Source: DYFT01 sp041695085 (GTDB lineage Bacteria > Bacteroidota > Ignavibacteria > UBA10030). Taken from it: a stretch of DNA of 64,000 nucleotides. Shown here in pieces: positions 8,570-18,400 of this stretch (position 1 is its first letter; every line of letters starts with the position of its first letter). Below the pieces are notes generated by a model. It was not told the DNA's origin, made no database searches, and saw only the letters and a list, made by a program, of their open reading frames with translations. Location of the stretch: positions 1-64,000 of the forward strand of contig JBGFRO010000049.1 of assembly GCA_041695085.1 (NCBI GenBank), given 5' to 3'. The position numbers were made by a program, and so were the translations under genes.

Positions 8570-8652
8570 ATGCCAACAGTTCTCAGAAGCGGACCGTACA
8601 GATTCTTTTTCGTTTCCATTTGAAGACATGGAATGAATTCTTCAACGTTTGA
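8570..8652 (+). pseudogene. DUF4160-like protein with internal deletion
   Basis: The ATG at 8570 reads MPTVLRSGPYRFFFVS, the usual start of DUF4160 proteins, then hits a TGA at 8621. In another frame the same few bases read LKTWNEFFNV and stop at 8650, which fits the usual C-terminus. About 55 codons of the middle have been lost. DUF4160 is commonly paired with DUF2442, and a DUF2442 gene follows with overlap, so half of a two-gene module is gone. Confidence 0.65.
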
Positions 8653-8944
8653 AGTTCAAGAAGAACGTGCGCAGAACGTTACAGTGACGGAGGACTCGTT
8701 AGTTGTTGACCTCGTCGATGGACGTACAATTATCGTGCCGCTCGCGTGGTACCCGCGCTTATGGCATGGAACTCCTGAGGAGCGAAGCAAATTTCCAGTC
8801 ACAGGCGGAGGCGCATTGATACACTGGCCAGAGCTTGACGAGGATTTGAGTGTCTCAGGCCTCTTAGCAGGACGGCGCTCTGGAGAAAGCTCGCAATCGT
8901 TCAAGAAATGGCTTGAGGAACGATCGCGACAACGAAAGATATAG
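8633..8944 (+). CDS. DUF2442 domain protein
   Basis: 103 aa. The core VTVTEDSLVVDLVDGRTI, then WYPRL and the WPELDEDLSVSGLL block are the DUF2442 signature. These small proteins usually accompany DUF4160 proteins and are suspected antitoxin-like or regulatory partners; no activity is established. It overlaps the deleted DUF4160 remnant and so stands without its partner. Confidence 0.82.
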   Translation: MNSSTFEVQEERAQNVTVTEDSLVVDLVDGRTIIVPLAWYPRLWHGTPEERSKFPVTGGGALIHWPELDEDLSVSGLLAGRRSGESSQSFKKWLEERSRQRKI

Positions 8945-9044
8945 GATAGGGATAGATTCTCATTAACAAACGTCGATTTGCAATGCAACAAGCCGACCCA
9001 AATAATTGGGATCGGCTTTGTTGTTTGTAAGTGGGACACCCACT

Positions 9045-9225
9045 TGTTCGAAATACAAATACAATCCCGAAGCCGCGTTCCTCGGCCGCCACTCGATTTG
9101 ATGGTAGCCGGGTTGTTGTTCGGTGTTGGCCAACTCGGTTCCCAGCTCTCCAAGGATGTTGAAAACCCGTAGGTGTACGTCATGACGTATCCTTACGCCC
9201 GGTAACGGATGACGGTTTCGGGTTA
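9045..9225 (-). pseudogene. T9SS sorting-tail remnant, frameshifted
   Basis: In one minus-strand frame the segment reads VHLRVFNILGELGTELANTE, then GYHQIEWRPRNAASGLYLYF, the middle of a sorting domain. The NPETVIRY motif just upstream is in a different frame, and the C-terminal E-T-K-K-M end is missing. Not a functional gene. Confidence 0.7.
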
Positions 9226-9304
9226 CTTCCTACCATATCAACCTCAGCGAGTACTTTCACAGTGCGGTTGACCTTCGCTGTAAAAATCTCTATACTCAGC
9301 AGAG

Positions 9305-9691
9305 ATGAAACGAAAGACAAAAGCCTGGGTCGAAGTCGCAGAATCGGATTTTGCTGCGGCAGAGAGTTTGTTTCTCAAGAAACATTATCTCCAGTCAGTC
9401 TTCTTATGTCATCAGACAACTGAGAAGTTTCTCAAAGCTCTGGTGCAAGAAAAGACAGATGAAATTCCAAGGTTCACGCATGACTTTGCATTGCTTATGC
9501 GCCAAGCGGGAGTAGAGTTTCCTGAAGAGATTCAAGATATTCTCTTGCGGCTCTCACCACATTATTTGGGCACGCGATACCCAGAGGAGATTGCGAAGTT
9601 CAGGAAATATTACACGAGAGAGTTTGCGTCGAAGTACCTACGAGATACCTCGAGGGTGGTTTCATGGCTCAAAAAAAATTATCTAAGATAA
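9305..9691 (+). CDS. HEPN domain protein (toxin of HEPN/MNT pair)
   Basis: 128 aa all-helical HEPN protein: an N-terminal helix with AESDFAAAESLFLKKHYLQS, the CHQTTEKFLKALV helix, and the segment PRFTHDF, whose Arg and His are candidates for the HEPN ribonuclease site. The gene overlaps the following nucleotidyltransferase by 28 bases. Such pairs are type VII-like TA modules in which the nucleotidyltransferase modifies and silences the HEPN RNase. Both members are intact. Confidence 0.87.
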   Translation: MKRKTKAWVEVAESDFAAAESLFLKKHYLQSVFLCHQTTEKFLKALVQEKTDEIPRFTHDFALLMRQAGVEFPEEIQDILLRLSPHYLGTRYPEEIAKFRKYYTREFASKYLRDTSRVVSWLKKNYLR

Positions 9692-9996
9692 GACGGACTG
9701 TTGATCGATATCGACGGATTTTAGAGGAGACTATTCGCGTACATCAGGTTATTCTGTACGGCTCGTACGCCTACGGGACGCCGCACGAAGGAAGCGATAT
9801 TGATCTGGTCATCATCTCACCCGATTTCGCTCGCATTCCCCCTTTGAAACGTCTGGAATTCTTATCTCTTGCGCGCAAAGAGCTGATGGAACCTATTGAA
9901 GCACTGGGTTACACGCCGAAAGAATTTAAGAGAGCGAAGACTTCCATCCTGTTGGATGAGGTTCTGGAACGCGGAATTGTGTTGTATCAGTCTTGA
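9664..9996 (+). CDS. MNT-type minimal nucleotidyltransferase (antitoxin)
   Basis: 110 aa with the nucleotidyltransferase signature GSYAYGTPHEGSDIDLVII (G-S-x-A-x-G, then D-x-D). In HEPN/MNT modules it transfers nucleotides to the HEPN partner. It starts inside the HEPN gene, implying translational coupling. No defect seen. Confidence 0.88.
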   Translation: MAQKKLSKIRRTVDRYRRILEETIRVHQVILYGSYAYGTPHEGSDIDLVIISPDFARIPPLKRLEFLSLARKELMEPIEALGYTPKEFKRAKTSILLDEVLERGIVLYQS

Positions 9997-10099
9997 CGAA
10001 GATGTTTGTTCTAGGCATTCCTTCCTGACTTGCCCAGACCCCTGAGGACGTTGAATAGAAATTCCTCCCCGAACGATGTTCCCCCCGAAGCATGTCTGT

Positions 10100-11179
10100 T
10101 CACCGGAGCAAAAGCATTTTCTTTGTTTCAGCAAAACGTTTGCCTGAGTCGTCCGTTGCTGTTGCTTCGATGCGATAGAAATACACTCCTGAAGCTGAGT
10201 TACTCGGCTGCCATTCGATTTGATGGTAGCCGGGTTGTTGTTCGCTGTTGATAAGCTCAGTGACTTCTTGTCCGAGTACGTCAAAGATTCTGAGTGTTAC
10301 ATGGCTTGTAACGGGCAACTGATAACGAATAACGGTCGCCGGGTTGAAGGGGTTGGGGTGGTTCTGGTGGAGAATAAATTTTCGAGGGGGGAGCTTTTCA
10401 TCATGCACATCAGTTGGAGGGGATATTGTAATTGTTGTGCTCGCTGAAGGAACCATTGGTGGCGGTGTGTTAGTCAAAATGCCTTGCATAACATAAGACC
10501 CTGGTGGGGCCTGGAAACCGGAGTTTGATTTCTGGTTCCAACTCGATCGATAGATCACTGTCTCTCGCGGTGCAATAGAACGTCCAGTCAGGACTGGAGC
10601 GAAAACCATTCCCTGTGACCACCTCCAGACCGGAATACCGGAAGCGGACGCGGTAAAATCGTACTGTTGCGTCGTGGGATAATTCAGGCGGATTGTATCG
10701 CTTCCTATGTTAAAAACTGATAGTATGAGATTCACTGCTTCTCCCTGCACGTATGATGGTTTATCTGTTCGCAGGATAGCCTGAAGACTCGTGGGTAGAT
10801 CACCATGTAACACGCGGAAGTAGCAGAGTGTTGACCAAACGCTAGTTCCCAGGCTGTCACTAGCGTTTACGCGCCAATAGTATGTTGAGCCTACTATAGC
10901 CCATGTGAAGGAGAAAGGTCCTGCGAAAGTACTCGTCGTTCTAAGATCGATTATTGGGAAACCAAAATCTGCCGTCTTTGATACTTGCAGACGATATTCG
11001 CGTGTGTTCATGGAGCCTGCCCAACGAAAAGTTGTGGTATAGGGGGCAGTGGCTGGAACTATGAATATTGAACCACAGGGCGGTGAAAGGGGTATAGGTA
11101 TCGCGGATTGTGCTACCGCAGTGATTGTGAAAACAAGAAAGAATGCTACTGTTAACGAAATGTTGGTGGGCAAAATCAT
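10100..11179 (-). CDS. exported protein with BsuPI-like domain and T9SS tail
   Basis: 359 aa from the ATG at 11179, which starts a signal peptide (MILPTNISLTVAFFLVFTIT, then AVAQS). The frame is open to 11266. Order of parts: an Ig/fibronectin-like region (residues about 35-130), a BsuPI-type proteinase-inhibitor domain (about 140-250, motifs YDFTASASG and VWRWSQG), then a T9SS sorting domain (NPFNPATVIRYQLP to the C-terminus). Expected on the cell surface. It is one of two intact T9SS proteins here. Confidence 0.82.
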   Translation of the reverse strand: MILPTNISLTVAFFLVFTITAVAQSAIPIPLSPPCGSIFIVPATAPYTTTFRWAGSMNTREYRLQVSKTADFGFPIIDLRTTSTFAGPFSFTWAIVGSTYYWRVNASDSLGTSVWSTLCYFRVLHGDLPTSLQAILRTDKPSYVQGEAVNLILSVFNIGSDTIRLNYPTTQQYDFTASASGIPVWRWSQGMVFAPVLTGRSIAPRETVIYRSSWNQKSNSGFQAPPGSYVMQGILTNTPPPMVPSASTTITISPPTDVHDEKLPPRKFILHQNHPNPFNPATVIRYQLPVTSHVTLRIFDVLGQEVTELINSEQQPGYHQIEWQPSNSASGVYFYRIEATATDDSGKRFAETKKMLLLR

Positions 11180-11262
11180 TGCAGCAACATTTATTCTCCG
11201 AAGCGTTAGCGTAACAACAGCATTCCCGCCAAGCGGCAGCGGGATGATGCCCAAAAGCGGCA

Positions 11263-11634
11263 TCACTTGAGAAACAATAATTTCCTCGTCTCCACAAACC
11301 TCTGCCCTGAGCCTGCCGAAGGGTGCCTTCCTGAGTTATCTAACGCCGCTGCTTCGAGGCGATAGAAGTACACTCCTGTAGCAAACCCAGTTGGCAGCCA
11401 CTCGACTCGATGATAGCCAGCTTCTTGTTCTGTATTAACCAACTCAGTCACGCGCTGGCCAAGCAGGTTGAAGATTTGAAGCTTGACGATACTTTTCGTC
11501 GGAAGTGCGTAGGAAATGTTGGTTGCCGGGTTGAAGGGGCGAGGGTGATCTAGGTAGAACCGATACTCACGAGCGATTACAGCATCTAGCGCCGCCGACA
11601 TTGACGTTGTGTGCATCAGTTGCATCTTATTCAA
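11263..11634 (-). pseudogene. orphan T9SS sorting domain
   Basis: 123-codon frame with no signal peptide; from residue about 25 on it is only a sorting domain (PFNPATNISYALPTKS, then FATGVYFYRLEAAALD). Between NSG and RFVET nine codons (RHPSAGSGQ) are inserted in frame, coded by an imperfect palindrome with ends CCCT and AGGG. Probably the surviving 3' end of a lost exported protein; expression is doubtful. Confidence 0.6.
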
Positions 11635-11697
11635 CGATTACTTAGAATAGACCAGTGAGACTAAGCGCTATCGTAATGCATATAACCCCGAGAATAT

Positions 11698-11925
11698 ATG
11701 ACCACAGTCACAGTCAAAGTTGACAAGAATTCGCAGCGCAAGTATAGATTGCACAGCAAGGAAATTGAATTCGAAGAACTCCGGCGGCGCATCCTTGCTG
11801 CTGAAGGACTGCAGTTTCTGCGGGCAGCGAATCGCGCTGCCGCGCAGGTTGGTCTCACAAGAATGACGAGCAGAGATATCGACGGAGAAATCAAGACAGC
11901 ACGCAATGGATTGCGTCGTCGTTGA
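11698..11925 (+). CDS. antitoxin of a PIN-type TA pair
   Basis: 75 aa, rich in charged residues, with an N-terminal beta-strand (MTTVTVKVDKNSQRKYRL) and a helical part EIEFEELRRRILAAEGL. I do not recognise a named family. It overlaps the PIN toxin gene by 20 bases, a typical antitoxin-toxin arrangement, which is the basis of the call. Confidence 0.7.
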   Translation: MTTVTVKVDKNSQRKYRLHSKEIEFEELRRRILAAEGLQFLRAANRAAAQVGLTRMTSRDIDGEIKTARNGLRRR

Positions 11926-12316
11926 TACGAACGTTCTCGTGTCAGCACTCATCGGCAAAGGCAATCCACGAAGAGTTCTCGAGACTATCTTTTCAGAGAG
12001 AGTTTCTCTCTGCCTCAGCGCTTCAATTCTTGCCGAATATGTCAATGTTTTACAACGTCCAAAGTTCGCACAATACTCCGACTTTGCCGCTTTTGCATCC
12101 TCCACGCTAAGAACTCTACAAAGCATCGCCCGGTTTGCGGAACCAAGGATCACGATTCGCACTTGTCCTGACCCCAATGATGACAAGTTCCTTGAACTCG
12201 CCGTCGTTACTCGAGCCCGATACCTCATAACGGGCAACAAGCGTCATTTTCCTTTTCGTAGCTTTATGGGGACGCGGATCGTATCGCCGACGGAGTTTGT
12301 GAGTTTGTTCAAATAG
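11906..12316 (+). CDS. PIN domain toxin, VapC-like
   Basis: 136 aa PIN ribonuclease. Acidic residues are in place: VVVDTNVLVSALIG, the Glu of LAEYVNVL, and CPDPNDDKFLELAV followed by YLITGNKRHF. Belongs to the 'putative toxin, PIN family' group, which cleaves RNA when freed from its antitoxin. The overlapping antitoxin is intact, so this is an apparently functional module. Confidence 0.86.
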   Translation: MDCVVVDTNVLVSALIGKGNPRRVLETIFSERVSLCLSASILAEYVNVLQRPKFAQYSDFAAFASSTLRTLQSIARFAEPRITIRTCPDPNDDKFLELAVVTRARYLITGNKRHFPFRSFMGTRIVSPTEFVSLFK

Positions 12317-12415
12317 TCTGTCTCCCCGACGGGAATGGATCTCCGGACGAACATAATGGATTCATTTCCCCCCTGACGGCTCTTTCCCTTTGGTTCCTTT
12401 CATCATCGCTTGTCC

Positions 12416-15400
12416 TTATCGAAGGAGGATCATCTTCCTCGTCTCCACAAACCTTTGCCTTGAGTTATCCAACGCCGCTGCTTCGAGGCGATAGAAATAC
12501 AGTCCCGAAGCCGCGTTCATTGGCTGCCATTCGATTTGATGGTGGCCGGCGCTTTGTTCGGTGTTGACCAACTCCTCGACTTGTTCTCCGAGGAGATTGT
12601 AGACTCCGAGCCTCACTCTGCTTCCCACAGGAAGCTGATAGCGAATAACGGTCGCCGGATTGAAGGGGTTGGGGTAAGCATCACTCAATTGAAACCTGCT
12701 CGTTTGAGGCTCTGAGATAAGGAGTGGTGCTAGATTTGTTGAATTTTCGATGGACACCTCGTTCAGCATTATGTTCTGAACGGAAATCGCTTTGGCAAAC
12801 GCACCTCCCCTTGACACAATCCTCAGTATGAGATCTTTAGAATCAATACCGGCGGGATTTATGACTGCAATCCTCCAATGGTTGGAGCTGAGCCGGTTCA
12901 TGGCCGTCTCATAGCCATTTGGCAAAGCCACCGTTTCAATCTTGTCTACTACCTTATTGATGTCAGGCAATCGAATCTCGAAAGACACAGCATAGACCCG
13001 ATTCTCTGCTCTTAACCCTTTCATCTTGAGCAAGGCATCTCCGTGCTGAGCACTTCTAATTTCTTCGGCAAGCTCGAAACCGACTTCCGGTTGAGGAGTG
13101 AAGGCTACTGAGGTGATTCCAGAACTTCCGAAGCAGGTAGTGACTCCTTGTGGTGGCTGACCAGTGCTCACATATTGCAGTATGAGAGAGGCATCGTACG
13201 GCGTTACAATGCCGTTAAGGCTCACATCAGCATTGAGGAGAGCCTGTGGAGACAATGTGATCATTCCTACCGAATATTGCAGCGTGAGCGAGGCATCGTA
13301 CGCACTCACTACTCCGTTTTCGCTCACATCGCCGCAAAGTCCAACCCGTGAGACTCTAACACGTCCGTTGGAGGAAGATGCTGCGGGATTTCCCTCGTTC
13401 AACAGACACGTCGCAAATGCGAGAGCCGACGAATCTCCCGGTGAACCAACTATCTCAAATTGAAGCTTCACGAGAGTCCCCGACCCGCTGAGCGGGGTGA
13501 TTCCAGATCCAACAACCGTGATTTGTCCGCTCGTGTTCGTATTCGACAGGACGGTCCATCCGCTGGCCGCGCTCAAACTGCCACTCGTCGAGATTCCTTT
13601 TGCCTTCAGCACGTTGCCGGAAAATGTAACCGCCAGTTGATAAGCTATTACATTCTTCCCCGTAAGATCGGTTACTCTGACTGGTATTTCAACGTTTGAG
13701 TTGCGCGCTACACTGGTATCAGGCAAACTCACCTGCACCATTTGAGGTGGTGGCGTCCCCGTCCCGCTCACAGCCACATTCTGTGTTGTCGCACCCGTGC
13801 TTGTGTGTCTGATCGTGTCCGAGTAAGAACGTGCTTCGGTGGGACTGAACCGTGCCCAGATGGACGTCGAGTCAACACTTCCCCCAGACTGCTCCAAAGT
13901 TATCGAACTCGTCGTAAATCCTGAGGTCTGATTTCTCGATACTTGAAAACCCGTTGGAGCGGTGATGACAATGTTGGCGGTCAAGTTACTTCCCGAGACA
14001 GTGTACGATTGCGGAGTTGAGCTTGTGTTGATAGCGACGTTGCCGAAGCTGGGGAGCGAGGTGGTGGAGACTGTGATGGTGGGTCCGGCTCCTGCGCCAC
14101 TCAGAGACACATTTGTTGGACTTGTTTGATTAGTTGCATTATGCGAAATGCTCAATGTTCCGGTTCGTGTTGTTGCTGCCGATGGAGAAAAACGGACGGT
14201 GACTGTTCGGGACAGTCCTGGCGACAGGCTGTAAGAACCGCCCCCGCTGACGATCGAGAAATCGGAGCCAGAGATGGTGATGTTGCCGCTTAAAGTCCCG
14301 CCCGAAGTTGACTGATTTGTTACAACAACATTCTGGTTGGACGATTGACCTACGATTACGTTGCCAAAGTCGATTGCAGCGGGCTGAACTGTGATGGCTG
14401 TGATGGCTATGTTGCCAAGCTTTTGGATTTTGCCTTGATTTGTTAATACATTTACAGCCCAATATGGACTTTGACTATCGGCAGCGATTCCGATTGAGTT
14501 AGCTTCGTTCACGATTGTGGTAACACTGCCACCGTTGATCGGAACTTTCTTGACTGACCCTGGCCAAGTGAATTCAATCCAGAAAACGTTGCTGCCATCA
14601 GTTGTAATGCCTGCCGGACTATTCGAACCAGAAGCCAAGGTGGTTACTGTACCACCGTTCTTTGGCATTTTCTTTACCGTTCCAGAAGAGTATTCCACCC
14701 AATAAAGGTCGTTACCGTACAGCGTCATAGCGCTTGGATTTCCCGATCCGATGGTTGTTACAGTGCCCCCATTGACAGGCACTCGTTTTATGTTGTTAAG
14801 GTCATCTGTGAAATAGACATATGATAGATCAACGGCTATGGCTGTTCTCAGATTCAGTATCCCCGTGCTGACCAACGTAGTGACCGCTCCACCAGATTTG
14901 GAAACCTTGCGTATCGCACCGCCCCCGCCCGAAATGCCATCTCCGAAGTAAATGAAAGATGCATCCAGAGCCATATGGTTCTGTGCGTTATTAAGTCCTG
15001 TAGCCAGAGTGGTAGGGGATCCACCTCCAAGAGGAATTTTTTTGATTGATCCGTTGCTGCCATTATTTCGTTCGATCCAGTATACGAATGAGTTGTCAAC
15101 TGCAATTGCGGAAGGTTCAACGAGTCCGCTTGACAGTGTTGTCACCGCGCCTCCATTTATAGGAACCTTTTTCACAGCACCATTCCGTGCATCATTTTCA
15201 ACCCAGTACACAGAATTTGCATCGACCGTCAAATTCCACGGTCTATTCAACCCTTGAGCCAAGGTGATGATAGTGGCTTGTTGAGAGCCAACACTCAGAC
15301 TAACTGCTCTGCTCGTGTTTCCATTTCTGTTCGTGGTGTTCGTGAAGCTTACATTGTCGGAGTATGAACCGGGCGACAAGCTGTTCGCGTTGCTGTTGAT

Positions 15401-18400
15401 AGAAACCGTTACTGTGGTACTGGCTCCTGCTGCAAGCGTTCCATTTGTTGAGGAGAGAGTTACCCACGTCTGTGATTTCGTCGCCGTCCAGTTAATCGTG
15501 CTTCCACCAGTATTTGTAAGCGTGTAAGTTTTATTCGATGGGGAGAACGGACCACCTTGGTTGCCTGAGGAACTGAAGCCATCAGGTGGGGTCACTGAGA
15601 GTGTACCTGCGGAAGGTCCGATCGACATTCTAATTAAGTAGCGCTTTTGAGTTCCTGGACCGCTGACACTAAATGTGGTAGTTGTTGTTGATTTCATATC
15701 AGCGATCACCACGTTACCATTCGCATCCAGTAGTTGGAAGTTTGCACCGGCTGGCAGTGGGCCGATAGTGGGGATCGTCCATGACAATCGTACAGGATTA
15801 AGGTTATCGCTCTGACCAATCGCCGTAGTTTGGGATGAAATCACGACAGGCCATTCCTTGACGCTTCCGATCGATTTATAACTTTGCTTGAGGCCAAAAC
15901 TCTCGTCAAAGTATGCAACCAAATACCCGGGGAGGGGAATGTCGCGAAGTTCGTCAACTCCACTGTCAAAACCATCGGTGGCGTTTGTTTTAATACCAAA
16001 CTTTAATACAACCGAATTCGGTGCATTTTGTTGCTCTGCTTTAATCTCGGCTGTAAAGTCATCCACTGAAGCCTCATTCTTGAATTCTAAAGACTCGATA
16101 ACATACTGGGAAGGCTGGGAAATATTATCCCCAGCAAGAGCGATTGAGCTGGAGGTGCCGGTAGGGATCAGAGTCACGCCATCAGCTTGAGAAAAAACAA
16201 AATATCCTATACCGGCCTTTAATCCATCCACAAATAATCTTGTGAACTTGGGTAAGCCGGACTCAAGGAAAAAAGCGTAAGGATAAATGTTTGCATTATT
16301 TGCCGGGACCACTTGCTCCGTAACTCCAATGAGGTTCAATCCTCGACGCAGCGTAATATGTTTACTTACCAAATCGCCCGAAACTGTAATGGACTTCGGA
16401 TTTTGCAGAAACAGAAAATATCCCTTCTTTGCCTCTGCATTTAGGTCTTGAGTTGTACGGTAATCAACATTTCCGAAATCGTTTATAAAGAAAACATATG
16501 GGAAGAGATCGCTTCCCAACTGAGCAAGGAGATCAGAGAACCGTGAGGGCTTCGGAGTGAACGGGAAAGAGACAAGGTTTAAACCTTGGGAGAGAGTGTA
16601 GGTTTGGGTGATGGTTGGGCGTCCTTCAGACCGGAGAACTGCAACAAGCGTGTCAGCCCTTCTTTTTACCTGATTACGCCACCTTTCCAATATAGATTCT
16701 GCCCGTCCTCCAGTGGGATTGCCCTCAGAATTGAGAATGTCACCCCGAATTTTCCCTTCTATGTAATCCGCCATTTCAGACCAAGTGTCCATCTGGAAAA
16801 TGCCTCCCCAGTTCTTAGAACTGAATTCTCCTTCCCCAACGTTGTAAGCCATATCAGAGGCCACATCCTGGACTCCAGATGGTAGGTCGTTGAACAACCT
16901 CCGACTATCGGACGGATACATTTTAACTCTGCCGTCTTCGAAACGGATACCCCAGCGTCTAGCATTGTTTACACCTTGCCTTGCTGCGTCGACGAATAAT
17001 GGGTAAACAATGTTAAACAAATCGTGCTGCTGTTTCCTGGTGATTGTTGCCCAGGTTGTGGTTTTATGTGTTTGAACAAACATCGCCGCCTGGTTCCCGG
17101 AAAGCCCAGCGGCATTAGCTAAATTTTCGGCATTAGTCGGTGGTATGCCGGCAACTGTAAAGTCGGCGATTGCTTGTGTCCTAGTTCGCTTTCCTATGTC
17201 ATATCCGCGTCCGATTGTCACGCCCGAGTTCCCGCCGGGCCAATGTATCGTTAGACTTAAAGGGTCCGTCCCTTCTAAATCGAACGTCAACTGGCCATTT
17301 GGCACTCTGAGCCACTTCATATCATTTTCATCAACGCCCTTATCTCTGGCGTGCTTAGCGGTCTGATAGGGATTCACCACTGTATGGTCAAATGTTGAGG
17401 CCGCATGAGTACGCTGTCCCTTTCTCGCCTCAAAGTGTAGATGCGGACCAGTAGCAGGGCCTCTCTGGCCAACTGTTCCCAACCGATCTCCGACTCGCAC
17501 CGTCGCGCCATCATTGACAGCTATCGTCTCCATATGTAGGTATATGAACGTGATGTCCGTTGTCTCGTGATAGATCGAAAGGGTGCTGAGGCAAGCTAGC
17601 TCTTGGCATGGTGCCCCACGCTCAACACGGATGACTCGGCCGTCTGTTCCGGCAAACACAGCTGTGCCAACAGGTGCCCCGTAGTCAACCCCCGTATGAC
17701 GGCCAGTAATAGGCCAAGATTCCGCTCCCCACTTGCCCGTCACTGCCCTTTCGTGGCCAAAGAGCCACACGGAAAGAGTCCGGTATTGCTCGTCGGTGAT
17801 TGGCGGCGGAGGTTGGGAACTCCAAAGGTTTATGTTCGTGACTCCTGTTGTAATAGTGTAAGGATCGGTTTCGATTCCTTGCCAGCCATATGGATCGACG
17901 GAAATCGCGTTGTCTCCCGTACCCTTTTTAACTTCAAAGTGCAAATGGGGACCGACACTGCTCCCCGGACCAGCAGTATTTCCAGATTTTCCAATCAGTT
18001 GTCCTCTACTAACCTGTGCCCCAAGACTAACCAATAGTTGACTTAGATGAAGATATTGCGACTGATAGCCAGAAGTTCCATGCTGGATGCGCACGTAATT
18101 GCCAGCGACCGTTCTGTTCGAGGCATCCGCGACAATAACGGTCCCATCTGCGGCCGCGAATACATCTGTTCCGACAGGAACTGGATAATCATAACCGGGG
18201 TGGCCATCATAATTCAATGTTGTTGCCCCAGTTCTGCTAGTGCCGACATATGCACCGTTTACGCGAAAAGCCGAACCGTCGGCTTTCTTGTAGCTGTACA
18301 GTAGAGTGCCTCCCAAATTTACAGGAGGCTCATTTGGATCTACGACAGTACCCCTTTCGTCGGTGTAAGCAATAATTCCTCCGCCTGGTTGGTAACGTCC

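Noticed and set aside
13150..13745. Cellulosome component because of cohesin and dockerin domains
   Set aside because: Only one of each, in the same protein, with no carbohydrate-active enzymes nearby; these modules are common in large surface proteins.
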